From Larix sibirica (Eukaryota > Streptophyta > Pinopsida > Pinales > Pinaceae): 10,780 nt of DNA. Shown here one piece after another: positions 1 to 7,465 of this stretch. The stretch lies in contig NWUY0303890400.1 in the NCBI GenBank assembly GCA_004151065.3, forward strand, positions 1-10,780, written 5' to 3'. Position 1 is the first letter of the stretch; each line of letters starts with the position of its first letter. The position numbers and the translations under genes were made by a program. The notes beneath the pieces were generated by a model. That model saw only the letters and a list, made by a program, of their open reading frames with translations. It did not search any database and was not told the origin of the DNA.

Positions 1-827
1 CATTTTCATTATCTAGCCTATGGCCAATCTTCCTCAAAATTGTTTTTCCGTCATCTCATTAGATTATCCCTTGATATTCAATTTACCATCCTAGAATTTT
101 TATTTGATTATCAAGTTGGTGGCTCCCTTTTCCACTAGGTTTTTTGGTAAAAGAAACATATTGACAAATATTTCCATGCCTAATCCCACCACCACCTTAC
201 TCAATAATCATAGCAACCTGAATTTCTCCCCCCAACACCTAAACAAAGAAAGAACTCACCTTACTAATAATTCCCTCGAATATAATGGTTATTCTATTTC
301 CCAAATCGATATATATTTTCTCTGTATCCTCCACCCAAAAACCAAGAATGCCCTCATCGCTTCTCCCATTGGAATCCAAATTTTATTTTCTTACATTCAT
401 GACATCATAGATCAAATTCCCAACATCTTAGTAAAAAAAATGAAAACTTTCTTCAAACCTCGATATGTTCAAATAACTATTTAGAAGCATAAACGATAAA
501 TTTGACCTATTTATTTTTGTGGTAAATCCTACATCAGCCAAATCCACAAGTCTATCCAAACTCATTGAAAATAACATACGGTATCTATCCAAACTCATCA
601 AAAAGAACACATGGTTAACAACTTTCATATCTACTTTACAAATTTTCTATTACACAACATTCTTATAACACCAAAACACCTCATTTGCTTCAATAACACC
701 AAAATATTGTTGCCATTACTCATCACACATCATTAGAAAAACACTAAAAAATTAAAAAAACAATATAAATACTAGTTTTCATCTTCCATGTTTTCATTTC
801 CTGACGTTTGTTTGAATGTCGGTGCAG
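1..827 (+). other. Upstream intron of the transporter gene (3' portion)
   Basis: This AT-rich stretch ends at the acceptor before the exon at 828. It contains a 126-codon open frame at 104-484 (+) with an asparagine/threonine-rich, low-complexity product that I do not recognise and do not regard as a gene. I saw no upstream transporter exon, no transposon domain and no RNA gene. The intron interpretation follows from the exon at 828 starting inside a codon. Confidence 0.6.
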
Positions 828-903
828 CTTGATTTTGGCCCAGATCACAGTTATAACTTTCTTCAGCAATCTTGCTGAAGCTGGTGTACAAGGTTCCTTG
901 CTG
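828..903 (+). CDS. Exon of a HIAT1-like MFS transporter (partial gene, first exon in window)
   Basis: This exon encodes a membrane segment near the start of the second half of a 12-helix major facilitator transporter, in the plant group usually named hippocampus abundant transcript-like protein; the substrate is unknown. The acceptor is ggtgcag ending at 827, with a branch-like ctgac at 801-805. The donor is gtatga at 904. The first base completes a codon split by the upstream intron, and 25 codons follow, ending in phase 0. The peptide includes ITFFSNLAEAGVQGSLL, which resembles the family pattern of an aromatic pair, then (A/S)-E-(S/A)-G, then SLL immediately before YYLKA. That YYLKA opens the next exon at 5126 in the same phase, which is the strongest support. 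No start codon or upstream exon was found in the window. Assignment rests on recalled family patterns, not a database search. Confidence 0.78.
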
Positions 904-925
904 GTATGATAATGTACTGTCATTT

Positions 926-942
926 AAGCAAATTCATAATAT
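926..942 (+). repeat. Target-site duplication, 3' side of the LINE
   Basis: The 17-bp sequence aagcaaattcataatat lies just before the T run that is the complement of the LINE poly(A) tail. An identical copy is at 2347-2363. It starts 22 nt downstream of the splice donor at 904. The last T is shared with the T run, so the border is uncertain by a base or so. Confidence 0.9.
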
Positions 943-948
943 TTTTTT

Positions 949-1177
949 CAAGCTGAAAAAAAGTAACTTGCTATTCAAAAGTTGAATCAAAGTTACATCA
1001 ATCCAATGCTGGTGTTCAAGCCTTTTTCAAAAAGGCATTCATAATCCTCCATCCACCTCTTACAAAATATTCTCCATTACTTGGAACTCTTAACATTCTC
1101 AAAAAGACTATCAAAATACCTTCATTGAACTAGACAAATGAGCAAAGCATGAAGACTGCTCCCTTTAAACATAAGGC
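949..1177 (-). other. LINE 3' untranslated region
   Basis: This is noncoding sequence between the stop of the RNase H frame and the A tail. It runs up to the poly(T) tract on the + strand, so it is taken as the element's 3' UTR, which normally carries the end recognised by the LINE reverse transcriptase. No further motif was recognised. Confidence 0.6.
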
Positions 1178-2011
1178 TTACCAAACATTTTTGCGTGGAA
1201 CAGTACAGTGCCTACAAAAAACAACTACATGAAATAGTGAAAACAAACAGAAGTTAGAAGAGAGAAAGCAGAGAGAAAGCACTCCGTTGTCGACGACATT
1301 ATCATCAACAAATTCTTCAAAATGCAGAAGTCCATCCATTTGCTCCACTGCCTCCTTGGATAAGGCATCAGCATCACTGTTGAATTCCCGATAGATATGG
1401 GAAAAGGATATCTCAACAAAAGATTCCTTCAATTCCATAATCCTGCTCATCTAGTGTGAAAGATGAAGGACATTAAGACTGGATTTCCCAGAAACCCAGT
1501 CAATAATTACCTTAGAATCACCAACTATATGAAGAAACTGAATGCCCCTCTTATCAGCAAACCATAAGAGGCCCCATAAAGCCAGCAGTTCGGCCTTTGT
1601 GTTAGTTCCAGCACCAGCACCCAGCTTGAGTCTAATAATATGACCATTTTTAATTTTGAGGAGCATTCCAGCTCCGCATAAACCCATATTTTGTGCCCCA
1701 TCAAAGAACCCCACAGAAATAGACTTATCAAACTGTGGCTGAATTAGAACGCTATTCTTTAACTTCACCCTGGATTTATGAAACTCCCGAAAAAGACCAA
1801 TGGCTCTAAAGCTTACTTGAAGGGAGGAAGACTATTTACCTTCAAAAATAAGTCGATTTCTTGATTTCCAAACTTCCCAAATTACAAAAATGGGAAGTTC
1901 TTTATACTTAGTCTTTTTACAAAACCATGCCAACATGCTATCCTAGAAGCTTGTATTCTTCCAATTATCTCTGAATTTCAGAATATCTTGGCACATCTCC
2001 CAAACTCTGCT
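1178..2011 (-). pseudogene. LINE ORF2 C-terminus: RNase H (RVT_3) domain with premature stops
   Basis: From about 2011 downward one continuous frame reads SRVWEMCQDILKFRDNW, later IFVIWEVWKSRNRLIFEG, then RNase H, ending at a stop at 1178-1180. The domain begins near SVGFFDGAQ. The acidic residues of RNase H are all visible: D in FFDGA (codon 1702-1700), E in TKAELLALW (1591-1589), D in VGDSKVI (1519-1517) and D in SDADALSKEA (1369-1367), with the usual HIYREFN before the last. Three TAG codons interrupt it, at 1943-1945, 1832-1834 and 1451-1453. The first and third fall where a tryptophan is common in the family (SF-W-DS, LSH-W-MSRI), consistent with single TGG to TAG changes. In a live LINE this domain would help remove template RNA. 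Confidence 0.88.
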
Positions 2012-2346
2012 AAGATACAGATTCATTTGCATCAAAACAAAGAGGGCAAACTCCTGGACCACAGAACCCTCTTTTGATGAGATTATCCCAAGTAAGGATC
2101 CGATTTTCTAAGCAAAGCCACACAAAGCATCTAATTTTTGCAGGAATCCTCCACTTCCTAATTTTCTGAGCCCACCATTTTGGAGAAATCTGTATATTTT
2201 CTGAAATGATGAAGTCATAAGCCTTTTTTGACGAAATTTTACCATTGGACTCCTCCCAGTCCCAAACTAAAGCTTCCTGAACACATGATAATCTAATCCC
2301 CACTGCATTAAGGGAGATGACATACTTGTCCCATTCATCAGCTATC
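2010..2346 (-). pseudogene. LINE ORF2 fragment: zf-RVT region, zinc finger truncated
   Basis: About 111 codons encode the region between reverse transcriptase and RNase H in plant LINEs (zf-RVT family). Diagnostic pieces are KISSKKAYDFI near residue 37, WRIPAKIRCFVWLC near residue 66, the stretch ENRILTWDNLIKRGF, and CPLCFDANESVS at the end. Family members continue with D/H-HLF-x-x-C, which supplies the last two zinc ligands. Here the first cysteine pair (codons at about 2048 and 2039) remains, but the histidine and final cysteine are missing and the frame meets TAG at 2010-2012. The neighbouring frame resumes at once with SRVWEM, the normal continuation, so a small deletion plus frameshift explains the break. 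The 5' limit is the insertion boundary, not a true start. Confidence 0.87.
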
Positions 2347-2363
2347 AAGCAAATTCATAATAT
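2347..2363 (+). repeat. Target-site duplication, 5' side of the LINE
   Basis: An identical 17-bp copy of the repeat at 926-942, placed exactly where recognisable LINE coding sequence begins on the - strand. The sequences outside the two copies differ (attt before the first, atcatta after the second), as expected of a duplicated target. Confidence 0.9.
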
Positions 2364-3702
2364 ATCATTACTTTCTTTAATGCTCCAATATAATTCTTAA
2401 GCATTTAAGAACAAAGAATTTATATGTATGCATCTGGGCCGGATTCCATGACGGTAGGAAATGTATAAACTCTGGCAACTTCATTTCTTAACATAGATCT
2501 ACATTTTGAAAAAAAATGTTATTTTTATCATTCTGTGACTCAGTGATTGCCGGTTGGTATGAAAATGATCTACATTATTTGTGACTAGTTGTATTCTGGT
2601 CCCATTGACCTATTCTTTTGGTCACCTGTGCATATGAATAAAATAATCTCATATTATCTTATCTTTAGCCTTTAACCAGAATTAAATAATTTTAATTTAT
2701 CTTATCTTTGTTAGGATATTTAGACACTTAGGAGTTAGTTAAGTTCAACTTGGTCTAATTCGTCTTTAGGTAAAGTATATTTCCTTAGTGTGCTTTTGTC
2801 ACTAACTAATTTGACAGTCATGATTATGTTCTTGACATAAAATGATCTGATGGTTCATCTTTTTCTCAACACTAATGGCACTTGATCCATGGCTTAACAC
2901 TTGATTGGTCCACGATCTCTATTCAAAGAGCATGGAGGGTCGTTTGTTAATGATCAATTGTAAGAGATGTTCATGTAATCTATTCTCTTGTTGCATTAAT
3001 ATATTTCCTCAAGTGGCTATGTTGGCTGGGGCCATGGACTGTTTCCCTCTTTGAGAGTCTTGACTCTTTACCACATAAACACTGGTGTACTATTTGAAGT
3101 GTGTCTGAGCAGTTACCTTAAGGTGTTCAACTTGTGTGGATATACCCTGTTTTTCGAACAACCTTGAGGTTCATATAACTTGGTCAGTCTTTCGTTTGTT
3201 AAGTGAATGTTGTCCATTCAAATTTTTGGAATTCTCAATAGAAATTGAAGCAGTGTTATTGAAATCTACTTCTGTTCCCATGGATTTAGAATCATGTGCA
3301 TGAAAACCAGGATCAGTGTAAGGAGTGGGTCTTTCATCCTTTGTCTATTCCATTTTTGCAGAATCTCTATCACAGTGTGATTAGTGCTACTGAAGTTTAC
3401 TGTGATTCCTTTGAAATAATGTACTCGAACACCCCCGAATGTATGCAAGTGGTGGATTTGCATCCTATGATGGATTATAATGAACATCTTTTGTCTGGGG
3501 TGAATATCAGACTCTTCCAAATTAATAATATTAGGTGAAAGCAATCTTTCCTTGATCTCCCTGTTATAAATTGGAAATCAAGCATTAGGGAAATATATTG
3601 AAGAAGTGGTTCAACATTTCTGAATCCTGATTGCCTGGTGCGTGAAGTCTTGTACATCGTCTAGACTGGTTAGCGATTAAGGAAGTAACTATTATTCAAC
3701 AT

Positions 3703-3790
3703 TATCTATCTATCCATATATCTACTCATCCATCCACCTGTCCATCTTTTATATATGTATTTATCTATCTGTCTACCTATATGCGTGTAT
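3703..3790. repeat. Degenerate ATCT/ATCC tetranucleotide microsatellite
   Basis: A run of interrupted tatc, atcc and tctg units (for example atctatctatcc, then catccatcc, then tttatctatctgtc) lies within the 4.2-kb intron. It is imperfect, so it is probably an old, stabilised microsatellite. Confidence 0.8.
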
Positions 3791-4615
3791 GTTTATAGCC
3801 TTTGGCGTATTGTACTTGTACTTTGTCATTGTGTAAGCTGAGACATTCTACGTTTTAAAAAATCTATCTCCTCATGTGCATGCTGAGGTGGAAGAAACTC
3901 AAAAATATCCTTTAAATCAAACTTAAGTTTAATTCTCTGTAAAAAAATAAATGAGAAAATAAGTGATACTCCAAGATTTAATCTTCAAAAAGTATATATA
4001 TTTTCCAGTCAAGCTAGCTCGTTGTGGGTGGATTTTCCAAGAGAGAACTAGATGGTAATTAGTACATGAAGAATGTGTTTGTTTGTCTATTTGTCCTAGA
4101 GAATGCCCTTTTTAGACTTGGTTCAAGTCATGTTTTTCTCCATCTTAAATTGAAGGATATATTAAAATCTTAGACTAGATCAGGGCTGCCACTTCATCCC
4201 TATAATGCAAAATAACATTTTGAAATGCAGAGAATGGTATGAAGAAAGGTACTACAGTAATAACAAATATCTCTCATAAATCCTAAATTCCTTTATAGAC
4301 TTTCTGTCATGTATCTTGAACATAATTTTACTAAGTTCTCTGAACACTGTATTTTAAAATGAAATTGGATGAACTTCTTATTTCAATGAAAGAGATCTAA
4401 CAAAGTTCACATGCATAGAAGTACTTTTAAGTTTTGAGCTTTCCATTGTACAATGCCAATTGCTTGTGACTAAACACTTACCATCTAACAAATCATTTTT
4501 CTATCAGTTCCAACCAAACTCAGATGGTAAACCAAACGTCTATTTGGATTCACAAATTAATATGATTGGTAATTCACGAAATACTTTTGACTAGCTTGCT
4601 AATGCAATAGATTTT

Positions 4616-5054
4616 CCAAGCACAAGGCTCTAAGTCTCTACAGTGTACACATGCAGTCTTACTTTGACACGTTTCCAGGGTATTGTATTTTAACATTGTC
4701 CAAACTAGGGAAAGTATTATCCACAAATAGATAATTCATGTAACCCCATTCTTTTTTTTTCTCGAGTATCTGCTTGGAATATGTTTCTTATTCTAGCCAA
4801 ATATTTCCAGGATTAATTTTTCTGAAAACGTCATTTATATCTTAATTCTTAAGTTCTTAACTGCTTCATGTTGGCATTGAAATATCTCCATTATTTATTA
4901 AACAAGACCAAGCACAAGGCTTTACACATTTATATTTACTTCCAAATGTTTTGGGGCTATTGTAAATTTATTTAAGTTTTATGGATATGGCTAATAGAGT
5001 TTGAACTATGGAAAGTGTTATTACTTATTTATAAAGAGATAATTTACATGTGGC
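4616..5054. repeat. Possible diverged direct duplication, about 300-bp offset
   Basis: Three anchors recur in the same order and at similar spacing: ccaagcacaaggct (4616-4629 and 4908-4921), ggaaagt followed by g/a-ttatt (4709 and 5010), and agataatt with nearby catg (4729 and 5037). The sequence between is strongly diverged. This suggests an ancient tandem duplication, but AT-rich sequence can mimic such matches. Confidence 0.35.
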
Positions 5055-5125
5055 TTAAATTTTTCCTGCTGAGAATCTGATTGAATATTTTCCTTAGTTT
5101 CACTAAATATGTTTGTTTGTTGTAG

Positions 5126-5212
5126 TACTATCTGAAAGCAAGATTCCACTTTGAAAAGGATCAATTTGCAGATCTGTTGCTTTTTGCAGGGGTTGCTGGT
5201 GCAGTGTCACAG
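5126..5212 (+). CDS. Exon of a HIAT1-like MFS transporter
   Basis: The exon has 29 codons, phase 0 at both ends, bounded by acceptor tttgttgtag and donor CAG|gtactg. The peptide begins YYLKARFHFEKDQFADLLL and ends AGVAGAVSQ. Plant HIAT-like transporters have at this place YYLKA-x-F-x-F-x-K-x-QF followed by a hydrophobic helix ending in SQ. The first part is the loop after the helix encoded at 828-903; the rest is the next membrane helix, continuing into the exon at 5381. The 4222-nt intron before it contains a LINE insertion. There is no stop or frameshift, and codons are ordinary. This is the most diagnostic of the four exons. Confidence 0.88.
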
Positions 5213-5380
5213 GTACTGTTCACAATAAGACCTTTTAAGGTCGTCAAAAGCTTTTTTTATTACTAAATGACGCAAGCACGAAGTCCTCATTTTTAGAAAA
5301 CCTGCTGTTGGTTTTCTTCCTCCATGTAACACGTGCAGGAACCTTGTATAGGAAACTGACATTTATCATGCCGGTTTCAG

Positions 5381-5461
5381 TTGCTCATAATGCCTTTCTT
5401 GGCACACCATCTCGGAGAGCACAAGCTCCTATGCGTAGGGTTGTTTGCCGGCTGTGCACAT
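5381..5461 (+). CDS. Exon of a HIAT1-like MFS transporter
   Basis: The exon has 27 codons in phase 0, with acceptor ccggtttcag (ending 5380) and donor CAT|gtatgg (5462). It encodes LLIMPFLAHHLGEHKLL, then CVGLFAGCAH. The family usually shows here a hydrophobic stretch with a proline, a short loop with G-E, then a helix. G-E is present (LGEHK), and the continuation into the exon at 5621 gives AHTLLYGIAW, a family-like helix. The preceding intron is only 168 nt and the following one 159 nt, in sharp contrast with the multi-kilobase introns on either side of this cluster. Another + strand reading frame runs across the exon from 5308 but gives no family match. Confidence 0.86.
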
Positions 5462-5517
5462 GTATGGAAATTTTCTTCACATTTTTGTCCAACTTTTGTT
5501 TCTCACTGGATTTCTAA

Positions 5518-5589
5518 TTATTAGTTTCTGTTCAATCATATTCAAATATTTGGTTATTAGTTTCTGTTAGGTCATATTCAAATATTTGG
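5518..5589. repeat. Tandem duplication of a 36-bp unit inside a 159-nt intron
   Basis: Units 5518-5553 and 5554-5589 both begin ttattagtttctgtt and end tcatattcaaatatttgg. They differ only at the three bases in the middle (caa against agg), giving 33 of 36 identical. The pair forms 72 of the 159 nt of the intron between the exons ending at 5461 and starting at 5621. Confidence 0.95.
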
Positions 5590-5620
5590 AAATTTATTGT
5601 GATTTTGTAAACTGATGCAG

Positions 5621-5653
5621 ACTTTGTTATACGGCATTGCATGGTCCTCATGG
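5621..5653 (+). CDS. Short 11-codon exon of a HIAT1-like MFS transporter (last exon in window)
   Basis: A 33-nt exon sits between acceptor actgatgcag and donor TGG|gtaatt and encodes TLLYGIAWSSW. Family members have LYG-x-AW-x-x-W followed by VPY at this position, so the next exon should begin with V-P-Y. I looked for such a continuation downstream and did not find one before the end of the window, so the following intron is probably longer than 5.1 kb. Its start carries a (CT)7 tract at 5661-5674, which may act as a pyrimidine-rich element. The exon is too short to identify alone; phase and continuity with 5381-5461 support it. Confidence 0.82.
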
Positions 5654-5660
5654 GTAATTT

Positions 5661-5674
5661 CTCTCTCTCTCTCT
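5661..5674. repeat. (CT)7 microsatellite just after a splice donor
   Basis: Seven CT units begin 7 nt after the donor gtaatt of the 11-codon exon. Such tracts vary in length between individuals; an effect on splicing is possible but not shown. Confidence 0.9.
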
Positions 5675-5894
5675 GAGTTTCTTAGCCGTACCTGCTTGCA
5701 CATGGTATTCATGCATGCCTGCTTTTTGGAAAATGGAGAGTATAATTTGGAAAACAAGAGAAAACATGGGATGCATATATAAGAGAGAACAAGTAACATT
5801 TGTGAGATGAAGTCTTCACTAGCTCATTGTTCCATCTGTAATGGACTAATAAGCTATGTTGCTTCAAAGAATTCCTTTTCTGTCATCAATGGAC

Positions 5895-6001
5895 AAGGCG
5901 GCATGGGGAAACATCCCCGTTTTCTCAGGGGCGTTCCTCCTTCCTTCTCGGGGATAGGCAGGGTGTCCTGAATGTCCCTTGACAGTCCTAGGAACACTGA
6001 G
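5895..6001. other. GC-rich block with GGGG-N6-CCCC core
   Basis: A sharp rise in GC in an AT-rich intron. It contains ggggaaacatcccc at 5905-5918, several further G or C runs, and ends with aacactgag at 5993-6001. A second block at about 6445-6500 has ggggattcatcccc in the same orientation and the complementary ctcagtgtt. The two may be ends of one degenerate transposable element; the family is unrecognised. Confidence 0.4.
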
Positions 6002-6149
6002 TATTGACCTGTTTATTTATTTTGTCAATTAAAAAATCAATATTAGTCTTTTGTGTAATCATGAATGCGTATATTACATGTGGAATTGTTCAGTATGATT
6101 ATTTATATCTATTTAACAATTTCAATTTTTCAGAATTTTTTATTCAAGG

Positions 6150-6365
6150 TAATTATTTGGAGGCAAACCCCAGGCACTTCTCATTTTGATGATGATACCT
6201 CAGGATAAACCCTAGATTCTTCAAGGCACAAGGCCAAGTCAACAATAGGATACGAAGCCATAATAACACTATACTTTTTATGAACTCAAACATGTCACTT
6301 AGAATGGAACCTAGGTGTGGAGCATAACACTTCATCCCACAACCACTCGGTCTAGACCCAGTTGA
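6150..6365 (-). mobile_element. SINE-like element with tRNA-derived head
   Basis: Read on the - strand from about 6365, the sequence has an A-box-like agaccgagtggtt (6353-6341), close to the GCCGAGTGGTT of serine/leucine-type tRNAs. About 31 nt later comes a B-box-like ggttccattc (6311-6302). The bases around the B box can fold as a T arm with four of five pairs (ctagg against ctaag). This spacing fits an internal RNA polymerase III promoter. After it comes about 140 nt of non-tRNA body. No clear A tail or target-site duplication was found, so the 3' limit is approximate. It is not an intact tRNA gene: no convincing anticodon arm or acceptor stem was seen. The family is unassigned. Confidence 0.5.
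6302..6353 (-). promoter_or_regulatory. Internal Pol III-type A and B boxes of the SINE-like element
   Basis: The A box lies at 6353-6341 (agaccgagtggtt) and the B box at 6311-6302 (ggttccattc, against the general GGTTCRANNC). The B box departs from consensus at the purine position, so activity today is doubtful. Confidence 0.45.
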
Positions 6366-6444
6366 CTGTGTTTCAAACTTTTATGTATTTATTCTTTATC
6401 TTTTCTATAAGTTTTATATATTATATGGCTATTGCCATATGTTG

Positions 6445-6500
6445 GCCCTTGAGATTTGGCCCCTTCCCCTCAGTGTTGGGGATTCATCCCCGTGTCCCTA
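6445..6500. other. Second GC-rich block with GGGG-N6-CCCC core
   Basis: Contains ggggattcatccccgt at 6478-6493, which matches ggggaaacatccccgt at 5905-5920 at 14 of 16 positions in the same orientation. It also has ctcagtgtt at 6469-6477, the reverse complement of 5993-6001. It follows the SINE-like element by about 80 nt. Confidence 0.4.
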
Positions 6501-6637
6501 AAATGTGGTTCAATCTTGACATTTCTGTATGTAGTCATAACTATTTTTCTTATAAGAGGACTTTTAACAAGTAGGTATGAAACATGTTGTGACTTGTCTT
6601 ATAGTAGATTATCTCTTTGTTAAGGATTTGATTCCAT

Positions 6638-6662
6638 GGTGCAATTTCCATTGAATTGCACC
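6638..6662. repeat. Perfect inverted repeat, 9-bp stem and 7-nt loop
   Basis: ggtgcaatt and aattgcacc are exact reverse complements separated by tccattg. No adjacent T run, RNA gene or element boundary gives it a clear role. Confidence 0.7.
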
Positions 6663-6913
6663 GTTTTCAAACAAAATAAAGCATGCATTTGGAAATCAAA
6701 TGTATTGCACAACTTTCAATACGAACCAAGAGACACAATCAAAGCCAAAATTGTTTCCCCTCTTCAAAGGGAAACTGTACACCTTGGATATCGTATTTTC
6801 TATGATAATCATGGGGAGTAAACAATATGTTCCCTTCAACCTAATCACCGTTTTGAAGTTGGTTTGTTTACCTTTTGGCTTTTCCATTATAAAATTTCTG
6901 CAAAATTCTGATT

Positions 6914-7465
6914 TTAGCCCTCTCTAATCATCCTTGGAATATCTTCCACCAATTTAGCTCGTGCCTTTCCCAGATTCACCTCTAGTTCCCTCAGCAGTTT
7001 CGGAGCAAACTCTTTCATTGCTTTCTTTTATTCTTCTTCTATGATCAACTCCATGCCATTTCTAATTACTATCCTATTATCCATGTGAACGTTTCTTCTC
7101 GGGATTAGACATTTATGGAAAAATGTTGTATTTCTATCTCCTTCCCTCAATTGGTTCTCTCTAGAGTTTGGCTTATAGTAGTTCTTCCCTCAAACAGGTC
7201 AGATCTAAATTTGATGGTCTCCTTCTCTCTTAGGTTCCTCTCCTAATTATTTCCTTTATCATTTACGCTTGAACATAGACAAGCTCTCTTCCAGATTATC
7301 ATTTTCTCTTAATATATCTTTGAAGACACGGTCTCAGAACTTCAATTTCTTCTTAACCTTAACCTCTTATGCAGTTTTAAATTTTATTTTCTTTCTAGGA
7401 TAATCTTCCTCTTAAGCTTTGATATTCATAATAAAATTTGGGTGGGTTAATAGCATACTTTGGAA
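6914..7465 (-). pseudogene. LINE linker between endonuclease and reverse transcriptase
   Basis: Readable pieces on the - strand are QSMLLTHPNFIMNIKA (recalling F-x-x-MWL-x-HP-x-F before a WW pair), KKKLKF-stop-DRVFKDI (recalling LK-x-WN-x-x-VFG-x-I with a TGG to TGA change), ENDNLEESLSMFKRK (the helical stretch), CLREELL, and LREGDRNTTFFHKCLIPRR at about 7150-7092. The last is the most diagnostic, being the LREGDRNTKFFH motif found just before the reverse transcriptase in plant LINEs. It continues with IRNGMELIIEEE, a stop, KEFAPKLL and VEDIPRMIREG before a TAA at 6914-6916. The family next shows 'IPR-x-I-T-E-E-x-N', so the match ends where the core reverse transcriptase should begin. Confidence 0.75.

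Larger units (their letters stand above)
943..2346 (-). mobile_element. 5'-truncated LINE (L1-like) insertion, 1404 bp, antisense in the intron
   Basis: A degenerate copy of the 3' end of a plant non-LTR retrotransposon. Read on the - strand the order is: zf-RVT fragment (2346-2010), a connecting region in another frame (2011-1769), an RNase H domain (about 1729-1310), about 230 nt of 3' untranslated sequence, and a short A tail (the T run at 943-948 on the + strand). A perfect 17-bp direct repeat, aagcaaattcataatat, flanks it at 926-942 and 2347-2363. Truncation at the 5' end, an A tail at the 3' end and a long target-site duplication are the classic signature of target-primed reverse transcription. 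The element is 5'-truncated, lacking the endonuclease and core reverse transcriptase. In-frame stops show it is dead. Confidence 0.9.
904..5125 (+). other. 4222-nt intron of the transporter gene, containing a LINE insertion
   Basis: The intron runs from gtatga at 904 to tttgttgtag at 5125. The two flanking exons join in phase 0 at a family-conserved junction (GSLL / YYLKA), so no coding exon is expected in between. About one third is the LINE copy at 943-2346. The rest, 2364-5125, is AT-rich and holds a 13-bp direct repeat (ttatcttatcttt at 2654-2666 and 2697-2709), a degenerate tetranucleotide tract at 3703-3790 and a diverged duplication at about 4616-5054. An 80-codon frame at 3296-3538 was judged to be chance. 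Confidence 0.75.
5654..6150 (+). other. Start of a long downstream intron, no gene seen
   Basis: This begins at donor gtaatt. It contains a (CT)7 tract at 5661-5674, then AT-rich sequence, then a GC-rich block at 5895-6001 described separately. Short frames here have no recognisable product. Confidence 0.5.
6366..6904. other. Gene-free stretch between SINE-like and LINE remnants
   Basis: Apart from the GC-rich block and a 9-bp perfect hairpin (ggtgcaatt at 6638-6646 with aattgcacc at 6654-6662) I see no coding or mobile-element domain. Open frames of 60-75 codons on both strands overlap each other and have no recognisable product. The LINE match at higher coordinates fades here. Confidence 0.45.

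Noticed and set aside
104-484. 126-codon open frame on the + strand
   Set aside because: The product is rich in Asn, Thr, Ile and Ser, with no family resemblance, and lies in what the phase of the exon at 828 shows to be intron.
3296-3538. 80-codon + strand frame, with a splice-acceptor-like tttttgcag at 3353-3361
   Set aside because: The exons ending at 903 and starting at 5126 join directly at a conserved protein junction, leaving no room for an exon here; the peptide has no family match.
2704-3548. Possible solo LTR starting tgttag at 2709 and ending ca at 3543, with atctt on both sides
   Set aside because: A 5-bp match at one of many CA dinucleotides is expected by chance; no PBS, no internal inverted end and no second copy.
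5654-5800. Read-through of the exon at 5621 past the donor (WVISLSLSEF...)
   Set aside because: The donor gtaatt is good, and the read-through lacks the expected W-V-P-Y continuation and runs into a CT repeat and then a stop.
6302-6365. Intact tRNA gene
   Set aside because: Only A-box-like and B-box-like parts are present; no acceptor stem or convincing anticodon arm could be paired.
6696-6927. Overlapping frames of 60-75 codons on both strands, considered as continuation of LINE reverse transcriptase
   Set aside because: No PGPDG, FRPISL or YADD-type motif on either strand; the LINE match ends at about 6905.
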